Assembly: GCF_022271435.1 (NCBI RefSeq) | Contig: NZ_JAFIQY010000015.1 | Span: 116,518 to 162,928, forward strand | Source: Streptomyces monomycini | GTDB taxonomy: Bacteria; Actinomycetota; Actinomycetes; Streptomycetales; Streptomycetaceae | DNA: 46,411 nucleotides | Direction of reading: 5' to 3' | Shown here: one piece after another, positions 32,804 to 40,245 of the stretch | Layout of the letters: each line of letters opens with the position of its first letter | How positions within the stretch are numbered: position 1 is the first letter of the stretch | Notes under the pieces: model-generated | The model's input: the letters and a program-made list of their open reading frames with translations, nothing else | Database searches by the model: none | Told to the model about the DNA's origin: nothing | Program-made: the position numbers and the translations under genes

Positions 32804-33862
32804 ATGCTTATGTACCTTTTCACGTCGCCGCGACGCGTCGGACGCACGGAACACACGGAACACGCGGAACACACGGGGAAGACTGCCGAAACGACGCTGG
32901 GCGGATACGACGCCCCGTCAGAGGAGCAGTCACAGAGCAGACCTGACGCAGCATCAGCACCCCCACACCTCACCCCCGCAGCCGCCTTCGACGCCCTGTA
33001 CGACCGGCACGCCCACGACCTGACCCGCCAGGCGATCGTGCTCACCGGCCAACCCCACCTCTCCCAGGAAGCCGTCGAACGGTCGTTCCAGGCGGCCTGG
33101 CAGCGCTGGCCCGAGGTGGCGGTCGACCCCGACCCAGCGGGCCGGGTGCGCGCCATGGTGCACGAGTACGCGCTGTCGCCCTGGCACCGTATGCGCCCGG
33201 GTCTGCGCGCCGGGCAACGGCCGTCGCCCAGGGTGCCCGCCGCGCCGCCCGCCGCTCCCCCGCAGCGCGCGCTGCGGGACGCCCTGCTCAGCCTGCCCGC
33301 GGCCTACCGGCGGGCGCTGCTCCTGCACGACGGTCTCGGCCTGGACCTGAGCGAGACGGCGGCCGAGGTGGAGGCCAGTACGCCCGCGACGGCCGGGCGG
33401 CTGCTGCACGCGCGCCGGGCCGTGGCCGAACGGGTGCCGGCGTTCGGTCTGGCCGCCGCGACGCCGGTACGCCGGCGGGAGATCCTGCGCGAACGGCTGG
33501 CCGGGCTGGCCGCCCTGTATCCGGTGGCGCCGCCTGCCGCCGCAGCCGTACGCACGGGCGGCGAGCGGACGGTCAGCCGGATGACGCAGGGCGCGTTCGG
33601 GCTCACCGCTGTCATCGCGGCGGCGACGGCCTTCACCCTCGTCAACGCGTCGACGGGCCCGCTGCCCGGCCGCCCCGAGGCCGGTCCCCCGGCCCTCTCC
33701 GCGTCCCCCACGCCCGGCGCGAAGGCCCAGACCCCCCGTACGGAGCAGGCGCAACACGCCCGCACCCGGCAACACGCCCGCACCCGGCAGCAGGCCGCGG
33801 CCGGCGAACCGGCCCGGCGGAAGGTGGTCCGGTCCGGCCTCCTCGCTCCGGAGGCGCGGTAG
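32804..33862 (+). CDS. degenerate sigma-70-like protein with membrane segment
   Basis: A protein of about 352 residues that resembles an ECF-type sigma factor. Region 2 is recognisable (FDALYDRHAHDLTRQAIVLT, then EAVERSFQAAWQRWPEV). Region 4 follows (LRDALLSLPAAYRRALLLHD, SETAAEVEASTPATAGRLLH). The usual acidic and aromatic promoter-melting residues are poorly kept. After it, a hydrophobic segment (GAFGLTAVIAAATAFTLVNA) and a Pro/Thr/Gln-rich tail follow, so it may be tethered to the membrane. The start is uncertain: ATGs at 32768, 32804 and 32810 all lack a ribosome site. I list 32804. It shares a short promoter region with the divergent DUF6350 gene. Confidence 0.7.
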   Translation: MLMYLFTSPRRVGRTEHTEHAEHTGKTAETTLGGYDAPSEEQSQSRPDAASAPPHLTPAAAFDALYDRHAHDLTRQAIVLTGQPHLSQEAVERSFQAAWQRWPEVAVDPDPAGRVRAMVHEYALSPWHRMRPGLRAGQRPSPRVPAAPPAAPPQRALRDALLSLPAAYRRALLLHDGLGLDLSETAAEVEASTPATAGRLLHARRAVAERVPAFGLAAATPVRRREILRERLAGLAALYPVAPPAAAAVRTGGERTVSRMTQGAFGLTAVIAAATAFTLVNASTGPLPGRPEAGPPALSASPTPGAKAQTPRTEQAQHARTRQHARTRQQAAAGEPARRKVVRSGLLAPEAR

Positions 33863-33959
33863 CCGGGGCCGGGCGGGGAGGGGAGGGGAGACGGGGACGG
33901 GGACGGATCACGCGACGGGCAGGGCCGGGGGCGGAGGCCAGGGTCAGAACCCGAGGACA

Positions 33960-34061
33960 GGGCCGGAGGCCGAGGTCAGGGCCGGAGGCCGAGGTCAAGA
34001 CCAGGCGACGAGGTCAAGACCAGGCGACGAGGTCAAGACCAGGGGCCGAGGCCAAGATCAG
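33960..34061. repeat. 19-base tandem repeat array between convergent genes
   Basis: The array has a 19-base period: two copies of GGGCCGGAGGCCGAGGTCA (33960-33997), which run into GAGGTCAAGACCAGGCGAC (33991 and 34010), a variant at 34029, and a partial unit at 34048. It is non-coding and lies between the end of the sigma-like gene and the sucD terminator. The array shows slippage of two unit types with a shared GAGGTCA core. Confidence 0.85.
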
Positions 34062-34088
34062 AGGCCAAGATCAGGCCCGTACAAAAGG

Positions 34089-34125
34089 CGCGGGCCCGCA
34101 CCCCCGCGAGGGGTACGGGCCCGCG
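34089..34125 (-). terminator. sucD intrinsic terminator
   Basis: Arms 34089-34098 and 34116-34125 are exact reverse complements, extended inward by five more pairs (34100-34104 with 34110-34114). On the minus strand the hairpin is followed by TTTTGT, giving a U-rich run. It starts 17 bases after the sucD stop codon. Confidence 0.92.
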
Positions 34126-34142
34126 TCCGACGCGTGGCGCGA

Positions 34143-35027
34143 TCAGCCGACGAGGATCTCGCGCGCCAGGCGCGCGGTCTCCGACGGGGTCTTGCCGACC
34201 TTGACGCCGGCGGCCTCCAGGGCCTCCTTCTTCGCCTGGGCGGTGCCGGAGGAGCCGGAGACGATGGCGCCGGCGTGGCCCATGGTCTTGCCCTCGGGCG
34301 CGGTGAAGCCCGCGACGTAGCCGACGACCGGCTTCGTGACGTTGGCCTTGATGAAGTCGGCCGCACGCTCCTCGGCGTCGCCGCCGATCTCACCGATCAT
34401 GACGATCAGCTCGGTCTCCGGGTCGGCCTCGAAGGCCTCCAGAGCGTCGATGTGGGTGGTGCCGATGACCGGGTCGCCACCGATGCCGACGGCCGAGGTG
34501 AAGCCGATGTCGCGCAGCTCGTACATCATCTGGTAGGTCAGCGTGCCGGACTTCGACACCAGACCGATCTTGCCGGGCTTGGTGATGTCGCCCGGGATGA
34601 TGCCGGCGTTGGACTGACCGGGGGTGATCAGGCCGGGGCAGTTCGGGCCGATGATGCGGGTCTTGTTGCCCTTGCTCGACGCGTACGCCCAGAAGGCGGC
34701 GGAGTCGTGCACCGCGATGCCCTCGGTGATCACGACGGCCAGGCCGATCTCGGCGTCGATCGCCTCGACGACGGCGGCCTTGGCGAACTTCGGCGGCACG
34801 AAGATGACGGAGACGTCGGCGCCGGTCTTCTCCATCGCCTCGGCGACCGAGCCGAAGACGGGTACGGACGTCCCGTCGAAGTCGACCTCGGTGCCCGCCT
34901 TGCGCGGGTTCACGCCGCCGACGACGTTGGTGCCGTCGCCCAGCATGAGCTTGGTGTGCTTCATGCCCGTGGCACCGGTCATGCCCTGGACGATGACCTT
35001 GCTGTCCTTGGTGAGGAAGATAGCCAT
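34143..35027 (-). CDS. sucD: succinate-CoA ligase alpha subunit
   Basis: A subunit of 294 residues of the enzyme that interconverts succinyl-CoA and succinate with formation of a nucleoside triphosphate in the TCA cycle. Landmarks are IVQGMTGATGMKHTK, GVNPRKAGTEVDF, ITEGIAVHD, GPNCPGLITPGQS, and the phosphorylated His in GHAGAIVSGSSGTAQAK. The ATG at 35027 follows the sucC stop by 23 bases, and the two form an operon closed by the hairpin at 34089-34125. Confidence 0.98.
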   Translation of the reverse strand: MAIFLTKDSKVIVQGMTGATGMKHTKLMLGDGTNVVGGVNPRKAGTEVDFDGTSVPVFGSVAEAMEKTGADVSVIFVPPKFAKAAVVEAIDAEIGLAVVITEGIAVHDSAAFWAYASSKGNKTRIIGPNCPGLITPGQSNAGIIPGDITKPGKIGLVSKSGTLTYQMMYELRDIGFTSAVGIGGDPVIGTTHIDALEAFEADPETELIVMIGEIGGDAEERAADFIKANVTKPVVGYVAGFTAPEGKTMGHAGAIVSGSSGTAQAKKEALEAAGVKVGKTPSETARLAREILVG

Positions 35028-35050
35028 GGTGGTCTGGTTCCCTCTGTCCC

Positions 35051-36232
35051 TTACTTCGCGGCCGCGGCGAGCTCGGCGGCCTTGTCGGCCGCGCCGTCCA
35101 TGGTGTCCACACGCTGGACCAGCGGGTGGTTGGCGTCGCTCAGGATCTTGCGACCGAGCTCCGCGTTGTTGCCGTCCAGGCGGACGACCAGCGGCTTGTT
35201 GACGTCCTCACCCTTGGACTTGAGCAGCTCCAGGGCCTGGACGATGCCGTTGGCGACCTCGTCGCAGGCGGTGATGCCGCCGAAGACGTTGACGAACACG
35301 GACTTCACGTCCGGGTCGCCGAGGATGATCTCCAGGCCGTTCGCCATGACCTCGGCGGAGGCGCCGCCGCCGATGTCGAGGAAGTTGGCGGGCTTGACGT
35401 TGTCGTGCTTCTCACCGGCGTACGCGACGACGTCCAGGGTGCTCATGACGAGACCCGCGCCGTTGCCGATGATGCCGACCTGACCGTCGAGCTTGACGTA
35501 GTTCAGGCCCTTGGCCTTGGCGGCGGCCTCCAGCGGGTTGGCCGCGGCCTTGTCCTCCAGGGCCTCGTGCTCGGGCTGGCGGAAGTCGGCGTTCTCGTCG
35601 AGCGAGACCTTGCCGTCCAGGGCCAGGATGCGGCCGTCCTTGGTCTTCACCAGCGGGTTGACCTCGACGAGGAGCGCGTCCTCGGCGACGAAGGTCTCCC
35701 ACAGGGTCACCATGGCCTCGGCGACGCCCTCGGCCACCTCGGCCGGGAACTTCGCCTGCGCGACGATCTCGCGGGCCTTCTCGATCGTGACGCCCTCGTT
35801 GGAGTCGACCGCGACCTTGGCGAGCGCCTCGGGGGTCTTCTCCGCGACCTCCTCGATGTCCATGCCGCCCTGCACCGAGGCCATGGCCAGGAAGGTGCGG
35901 TTGGTGCGGTCGAGGAGGTACGAGACGTAGTACTCCGCCTCGATCTCCGGGGACAGCTCGGCGATCATCACCTTGTGGACCGTGTGGCCCTTGATGTCCA
36001 TGCCGAGGATGTCCGTCGCACGGGCGACGGCCTCGTCCGGGTTCGCCGCCAGCTTCACGCCGCCGGCCTTGCCGCGGCCGCCGACCTTCACCTGCGCCTT
36101 GACGACGGACTTGCCGCCGAGGCGCTCGGTCGCCGCGCGTGCCGCCTCAGGCGTGTCGATGACTTCACCGGCCAGCACCGGTACACCGTGCTTGGCGAAG
36201 AGGTCCCTCGCCTGGTACTCGAACAGGTCCAC
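35051..36232 (-). CDS. sucC: ADP-forming succinate-CoA ligase beta subunit
   Basis: A subunit of 393 residues with an ATP-grasp fold, the nucleotide- and succinate-binding half of the enzyme. Landmarks are MDLFEYQARDLFAKHGVPVL at the start, KAQVKVGGRGKAGGVKLA, LVEVNPLVKTKDGRILALD, NGAGLVMSTLD, and FVNVFGGITACDEVANGI. The start is a GTG at 36232 with AAGGGACGG upstream. First gene of sucCD. Confidence 0.98.
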   Translation of the reverse strand: MDLFEYQARDLFAKHGVPVLAGEVIDTPEAARAATERLGGKSVVKAQVKVGGRGKAGGVKLAANPDEAVARATDILGMDIKGHTVHKVMIAELSPEIEAEYYVSYLLDRTNRTFLAMASVQGGMDIEEVAEKTPEALAKVAVDSNEGVTIEKAREIVAQAKFPAEVAEGVAEAMVTLWETFVAEDALLVEVNPLVKTKDGRILALDGKVSLDENADFRQPEHEALEDKAAANPLEAAAKAKGLNYVKLDGQVGIIGNGAGLVMSTLDVVAYAGEKHDNVKPANFLDIGGGASAEVMANGLEIILGDPDVKSVFVNVFGGITACDEVANGIVQALELLKSKGEDVNKPLVVRLDGNNAELGRKILSDANHPLVQRVDTMDGAADKAAELAAAAK

Positions 36233-36312
36233 GCGCGTCCGTCCCTTGTCTACTCAGAATCGCCGTAGTGATCGCGGTTCGTTGTCTGCATGGGCGTGCC
36301 GCGAAGGGCAAC

Positions 36313-36328
36313 GTGACTGCGCTGTCAC
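36313..36328. promoter_or_regulatory. inverted repeat upstream of sucC
   Basis: GTGAC-N6-GTCAC lies about 80 bases before the sucC start. The spacing and arms are those of a dimeric regulator site. It resembles but does not match the CRP pattern, because the arms are one base further apart on each side. Confidence 0.4.
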
Positions 36329-36547
36329 TGAGGGAGGCGTACACGGTGACCGGTACGCGGCATGTCCGTCTCGCAGGTTATCCCCGCAGGACCGGCCTCC
36401 CTAAATCGCAGATCACACTGCGGCGGTGATAACAGTCACAGAGACGGTGGTCACAGATCACACAGGGGTACGGGCGGGTGGCCGCCAGGTGGACGAGTCG
36501 CTTCCCCCGTCCGCCCGGTCCGCCCGTTCGGTCCCGCGCACAGCGTG

Positions 36548-36587
36548 CAGCCGGGCGGCTCCCTTCCCAGGGGGAACCGCCCGGCTG
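36548..36587 (-). terminator. 16-bp hairpin after the secreted repeat protein
   Basis: Bases 36548-36563 and 36572-36587 pair along 16 bases with a single G-U type mismatch, around an 8-base loop. It lies about 85 bases past the stop of the gene at 36670-37602 on the minus strand, and separates that gene from sucC. Confidence 0.75.
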
Positions 36588-36669
36588 CTCACTCACTGCC
36601 GTCACGGGCGACGGTACGGGCGCACGGCACACCACCCTGTGCGCACACCCGGCCGCCCGGCGGAGAGGG

Positions 36670-37602
36670 TCAGGCGCTCTGGGTGGGGAGGGCCGGGACG
36701 GTGGTGGGGAGAGTCGGGAGGGTGGTGGTGCCCGGGAGGGTGGGGAGGGTCGGGACGTTGGCGGGGTTGGTCAGGTCAGTGGGGACGGTGGGCGCGGTGG
36801 GCATCGCAGGCACGGCAGGCACGGCAGGCACGGCGGGTACAGCGGGCACGGCAGGTACAGCGGGCACGGTGGGCACGGTCTGGCCCGGGAGCGCACCCCG
36901 CAGCCCGGCGGTGGCGCCCCCGGCGATGCCCGAGGCGTCGTCCTTGACGGTGCTGACCAGGCCCTGCGCGAACGGGGTGGCGTCCGTGGCCACGCCCTGC
37001 ACGAACGGGGTCGCCTGGCCCTTCACGTCACCGGCCAGCTGACCGACGCCGCCGACGGCCCCCTGGACGACCGGCACGACCTTGCCGACGACACGCTGGG
37101 CGACGGGCGGCAGGACGTCGGCGGTGGTGGTGTCGAGGTCGGCGGCCTTGCCCAAGTCCGCGGCCTTGCCCAAGTCCGCGGCCTTGCCCAGGTCCGCGGC
37201 CTTGCCCAGGTCACCGACCGCGGGCAGTTCCGGGGTGACGGGCACCTTCGGGGTGGCAGGGAGCCCCGGGGTGGCGGGCAGGCCCTGAGTGTGGACGTCC
37301 CCGCCGGTGACCCCGGCGACCTGACCGGCCACGCCGTCCACGGTCTTCTTGACGGTCTTCTCGGCGGTACCGGCCACGTCACCAGCCACGTCACCGGCCG
37401 GCAGCTTGTCCCGCACCGCACCGCTGACTGTGCCGCTGACGGTGTCGGTGACCGTGTCGGTGACGGCGCCCTTGACCGCACCGGCGGCGGGCAGGCCGGC
37501 GGTTCCGGGCAGACCGGCCGCGTTGGCGGCGACGGACCCGAGAGCCCACAGGCCGGAAGCGGCGGCGGCTACGACGATGGAACGACGGATGTGCGTACGC
37601 AT
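36670..37602 (-). CDS. secreted low-complexity repeat protein
   Basis: A protein of 310 residues. Residues 1-28 are a signal peptide with a typical cleavage site (SVAANA-AG). The mature part is almost free of charged clusters and cysteines and rich in Ala, Val, Gly, Pro and Thr. It contains four GKAADL units (DNA 37144-37215), a run of PAV units (DNA 36803-36879), and amphipathic stretches such as VTDTVSGTVSGAVRDK. The ending is LPTLPTTVPALPTQSA. I do not recognise a family with known function; a surface or matrix protein of the hyphal wall is plausible. It has no cell-wall sorting signal. The start is the ATG at 37602. The neighbour upstream is also a secreted low-complexity protein. Confidence 0.78.
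   Translation of the reverse strand: MRTHIRRSIVVAAAASGLWALGSVAANAAGLPGTAGLPAAGAVKGAVTDTVTDTVSGTVSGAVRDKLPAGDVAGDVAGTAEKTVKKTVDGVAGQVAGVTGGDVHTQGLPATPGLPATPKVPVTPELPAVGDLGKAADLGKAADLGKAADLGKAADLDTTTADVLPPVAQRVVGKVVPVVQGAVGGVGQLAGDVKGQATPFVQGVATDATPFAQGLVSTVKDDASGIAGGATAGLRGALPGQTVPTVPAVPAVPAVPAVPAVPAVPAMPTAPTVPTDLTNPANVPTLPTLPGTTTLPTLPTTVPALPTQSA
36803..36879. repeat. 9-base tandem repeat encoding Pro-Ala-Val
   Basis: About eight copies of a degenerate 9-base unit, CAGGCACGG on the plus strand, encode PAV in the minus-strand gene. It is the least conserved of the coding repeats in the window. Confidence 0.8.
37144..37215. repeat. 18-base tandem repeat, four copies
   Basis: The unit GGCCTTGCCCAAGTCCGC occurs four times with one- or few-base changes and encodes GKAADL in the minus-strand gene. 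Confidence 0.92.
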
Positions 37603-37730
37603 GATGGTGAAACGTCCTTCGAATTCAGGGGGTTCGACGGGCAGACCTGTCCCGCCCCCGCGCGGCAGGTCCTGTGCAGACGCGTGGTCTGCGGACGGGG
37701 GCCCGGACGCTGAAGGTCCGGAGGTCTGCC

Positions 37731-38732
37731 CTAGCCCGGGAATTCGAGGATGTCGGCGGCGCGCTGCCGCGTGGGCGGCTCGGCGGCCGCGAGAACGCCT
37801 CCGGGCACCAGCCCGAAGCGCGCGGGATGTGCCGGTACGGCGGCGAACTGGTCCCCGCCACGGGGCCCGTGACCGTCACCGGCGATGTGCGAGGCCGACG
37901 AGGCGGGCGCCTGCGGAAGCTGACCGGGAAGACCAGGGAGCCCGGGGAGCCCGGGAAGGCTGCCGTGGCCCTGGCCGGGCCGCCGCTCCGACGCCAAGTC
38001 GGCGCGCTGCCCAGGCTGCGACGACGCATCCATCAGCTCGCCCACACTCGCCCAACCAGGCTCACAGGCACCGGAGTTGACGCTCCCGACGTCTCGCTGC
38101 TCACCGGCTCCGGAATGCTGCGGGCCGGTGCCGCGCTGCGACCCGGAGCCCTGCCCCGGCTGCTCGCCGTGCTCGTCACCACGCCCGGTGTCGCCGTCGC
38201 CGTCCTCGTCGCCGCCGACACCGGGAATCCGGTCCGGCAGCTCTACGGGGAGCGAGTCCACGTCGGCCACCTGGCGCACCTTGCGCACCACGTCCCGAAC
38301 CGGCACGGTGACCGGCGCGGCGACCCGCTCGGCAACCGGCTCGGCCACTGACTCAGTGACGGGCTCCGTGACGGGCTCAGTGACGGGTTCGGCGGCCTGT
38401 CCAGCGGCCGGCGCGGTGCGCTCGGCAACCGGCCGTACGGCCTTGCCGACCGGCGTCTCCGCCACCGTGCCCGCGGCCGTCTTGCCGCCGCGCCGCACTT
38501 CCCGTCCGGCGTCGACCGTCGAGGCCTTGACCGATGCCTGCGGATCAGCCGGAGTCACCGCCCCGACCTGCGGTTCCGTGCTCGCCGAACCGTCCGCCGC
38601 CTGCGCGCCGCCACCGAACGCGAACCCCAGCACCACGAACCCCGCCAGGAACAGCCCCGCCAGCAGCGCACGCCGCACCGCCGCGGTGCGCGGCAGGCGC
38701 GCAGCGGCGAAAGGGGCGGGCGAAGCAGACAC
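37731..38732 (-). CDS. secreted or membrane-anchored low-complexity protein
   Basis: A protein of 333 residues. An N-terminal hydrophobic segment (about 22-43: ALLAGLFLAGFVVLGFAFGG) ending in AQAAD looks like a signal peptide. The mature part has VTEPVTEPVTESVAEPVAE repeats, then an Asp/Gly-rich stretch (GDEDGDGDTGRGDE), a Cys in NSGACEPGW, LPGLPGLPGLPGQLPQ, and the ending RQRAADILEFPG. I do not recognise it. I chose the GTG at 38732, with AAAAGGA about 9 bases upstream. It lies 128 bases upstream of the other secreted repeat protein on the same strand, and the two may be co-expressed. Confidence 0.75.
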   Translation of the reverse strand: MSASPAPFAAARLPRTAAVRRALLAGLFLAGFVVLGFAFGGGAQAADGSASTEPQVGAVTPADPQASVKASTVDAGREVRRGGKTAAGTVAETPVGKAVRPVAERTAPAAGQAAEPVTEPVTEPVTESVAEPVAERVAAPVTVPVRDVVRKVRQVADVDSLPVELPDRIPGVGGDEDGDGDTGRGDEHGEQPGQGSGSQRGTGPQHSGAGEQRDVGSVNSGACEPGWASVGELMDASSQPGQRADLASERRPGQGHGSLPGLPGLPGLPGQLPQAPASSASHIAGDGHGPRGGDQFAAVPAHPARFGLVPGGVLAAAEPPTRQRAADILEFPG

Positions 38733-38940
38733 GCGAAGATCCTTTTCGGCGGGCCGGGAACGAGGGAAGCCAGAGCGTACGGAAGGCCGGGCACGACCGG
38801 CCACGACCCCGCGGCCGATGCAGGCGGCGCAGACAACGCAGACGACGCCTCCGACGCCGACGACGCAGACGCTTCGGCGATGCCGGCGATGCCGACGATC
38901 CGGCCAACACGCTGGCGGGCCCCGATCCTTGCACGACAGA

Positions 38941-38964
38941 CCAGGGGCCCCGCAAGCCCCCTGG
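38941..38964 (-). terminator. short hairpin after the VWA gene
   Basis: CCAGGGG (38941-38947) and CCCCTGG (38958-38964) are reverse complements. They lie 8 bases beyond the VWA stop codon on the minus strand, a good position for a terminator, but the stem is short. Bases 38733-38940 hold the promoter of the secreted protein and a run of degenerate GACGCC/GATGCC triplets. Confidence 0.5.
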
Positions 38965-38972
38965 GGCTCTCG

Positions 38973-40172
38973 TTACCGTTGCTCCGTCATGTCCGGTATC
39001 GGCAGCGGCCGCTTCTCGATCGCGGCCGCCATCACCTCCGGGAAGAGGTCCGGTGTGCAGGCGAACGCCGGTGCCCCGAGGGCCGCGAGAGCCGCCGCGT
39101 GGTCCCGGTCGTAGGCGGGTGCCCCTTCGTCCGAGAGCGCGAGCAGTGTCACGAACTGCACCCCGGCCGCCTTCATCGCCGCGACACGTTTGAGCATCTC
39201 GTCGCGTATGCCGCCTTCGTAAAGGTCGCTGATCAGTACGACGACGGTGTCGGCGGGCCGGGTGATCTGCGACTGGCAGTAGGCCAGGGCACGGTTGATG
39301 TCCGTGCCGCCGCCGAGCTGGGTGCCGAAGAGCACGTCCACCGGGTCGTCCAGCTCGTCCGTCAGATCGACCACCGCGGTGTCGAAGACGACCAGCCGGG
39401 TCGCGATGGCCCGCATGGACGCCAGTACCGCGCCGAACACGGAGGCGTAGACGACGGAGGCGGCCATCGACCCGGACTGGTCGACGCACAGCACCACGTC
39501 CTTCTTCACCGACTGCGCGGCCCGGCCGTGGCCGATCAGCCGTTCAGGGACGACCGTGCGGTGTTCGGGCAGGTAGTTCTTGAGGTTCGCGCGGACCGTA
39601 CGGTCCCAGTCGATGTCCCGGTGCCGGGGGCGGCTGACGCGGGCCGACCGGTCCAGGGCGCCGCCCAGCGTGGCGCGGGTACGGGTCGAGAGCTGTGCCT
39701 CCAGTCGCTGGACGACCTTGCGCACCACGGCCCGCGCGGTCTCCTTCGTCGTCTCCGGCATGACCTTGTTGAGCGAGAGCAGCGTTCCCACCAGATGCAC
39801 GTCGGCCTCGACGGCCTCCAGCATCTCCGGCTCCAGCAGCAGCGCGGACAGTCCGAGCCGTTCGATCGCGTCGCGCTGCATGACCTGGACGACGGAGGTG
39901 GGGAAGTACGTCCGGATGTCCCCCAGCCAGCGGGCCACGCTCGGCGCCGAGGCGCCCAGACCCGCCGCGCGCGAGCCCGGGCCGCCCGGCCCGTCCGGGC
40001 GGCGGCTCCCGTAGAGGGCGCTGAGCGCCCCGTCCATGGCGGCGTCCTGCCCCCGCAGCTCGCAGCCGGTCCCGTCGGCGCCGCCTCCTCCCAGCACCAG
40101 CCGCCACCGCCGCAGCCGCTCCTGCACCTCACTCGTCCCGTTCGTCCCGTTCGTCCCGCTCACTCCCCTCAT
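38973..40172 (-). CDS. VWA-domain protein (MoxR partner)
   Basis: A protein of 399 residues. The C-terminal von Willebrand A domain (about 222-385) has a complete metal-binding site: Asp231, Ser233 and Ser235 in VDQSGSM, Thr290 in GGGTDIN and Asp316 in ISDLYEGG. The N-terminal half is helical (RWLGDIRTYFPTSVVQVMQRDAIERLG) and is probably specific to this family. VWA proteins of this kind work with MoxR ATPases, probably to hold client proteins or metals during remodelling, and the ATPase gene is two genes upstream. The start, an ATG at 40172, lacks a clear ribosome site, so the first 15 residues (GTNGTNGTSE) are uncertain. Confidence 0.9.
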   Translation of the reverse strand: MRGVSGTNGTNGTSEVQERLRRWRLVLGGGGADGTGCELRGQDAAMDGALSALYGSRRPDGPGGPGSRAAGLGASAPSVARWLGDIRTYFPTSVVQVMQRDAIERLGLSALLLEPEMLEAVEADVHLVGTLLSLNKVMPETTKETARAVVRKVVQRLEAQLSTRTRATLGGALDRSARVSRPRHRDIDWDRTVRANLKNYLPEHRTVVPERLIGHGRAAQSVKKDVVLCVDQSGSMAASVVYASVFGAVLASMRAIATRLVVFDTAVVDLTDELDDPVDVLFGTQLGGGTDINRALAYCQSQITRPADTVVVLISDLYEGGIRDEMLKRVAAMKAAGVQFVTLLALSDEGAPAYDRDHAAALAALGAPAFACTPDLFPEVMAAAIEKRPLPIPDMTEQR

Positions 40173-40245
40173 CCCCGCACCCCCGTTGCCGTCCGCCCCT
40201 CCGCGGCGCTCTCCCCGAAGCCTGCCGTCCTGAAGCCTGCCTCCC

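Larger units (their letters stand above)
36233..36669. other. 437-base gap upstream of sucC
   Basis: I see no supportable gene. The part next to sucC should hold its promoter and the inverted repeat at 36313-36328. The string CAGATCACAC occurs twice, near 36412 and 36455, and a hairpin lies at 36548-36587. The rest is featureless to me. Confidence 0.6.

Noticed and set aside
36313..36328. CRP site before sucC
   Set aside because: The arms GTGAC/GTCAC are separated so that the conserved TGTGA-N6-TCACA pattern is not met; kept only as an unassigned inverted repeat.
36362..37713. Plus-strand open frames opposite the secreted repeat protein
   Set aside because: They reflect the repeats read in mirror frames; the minus strand has a signal peptide and start signal.
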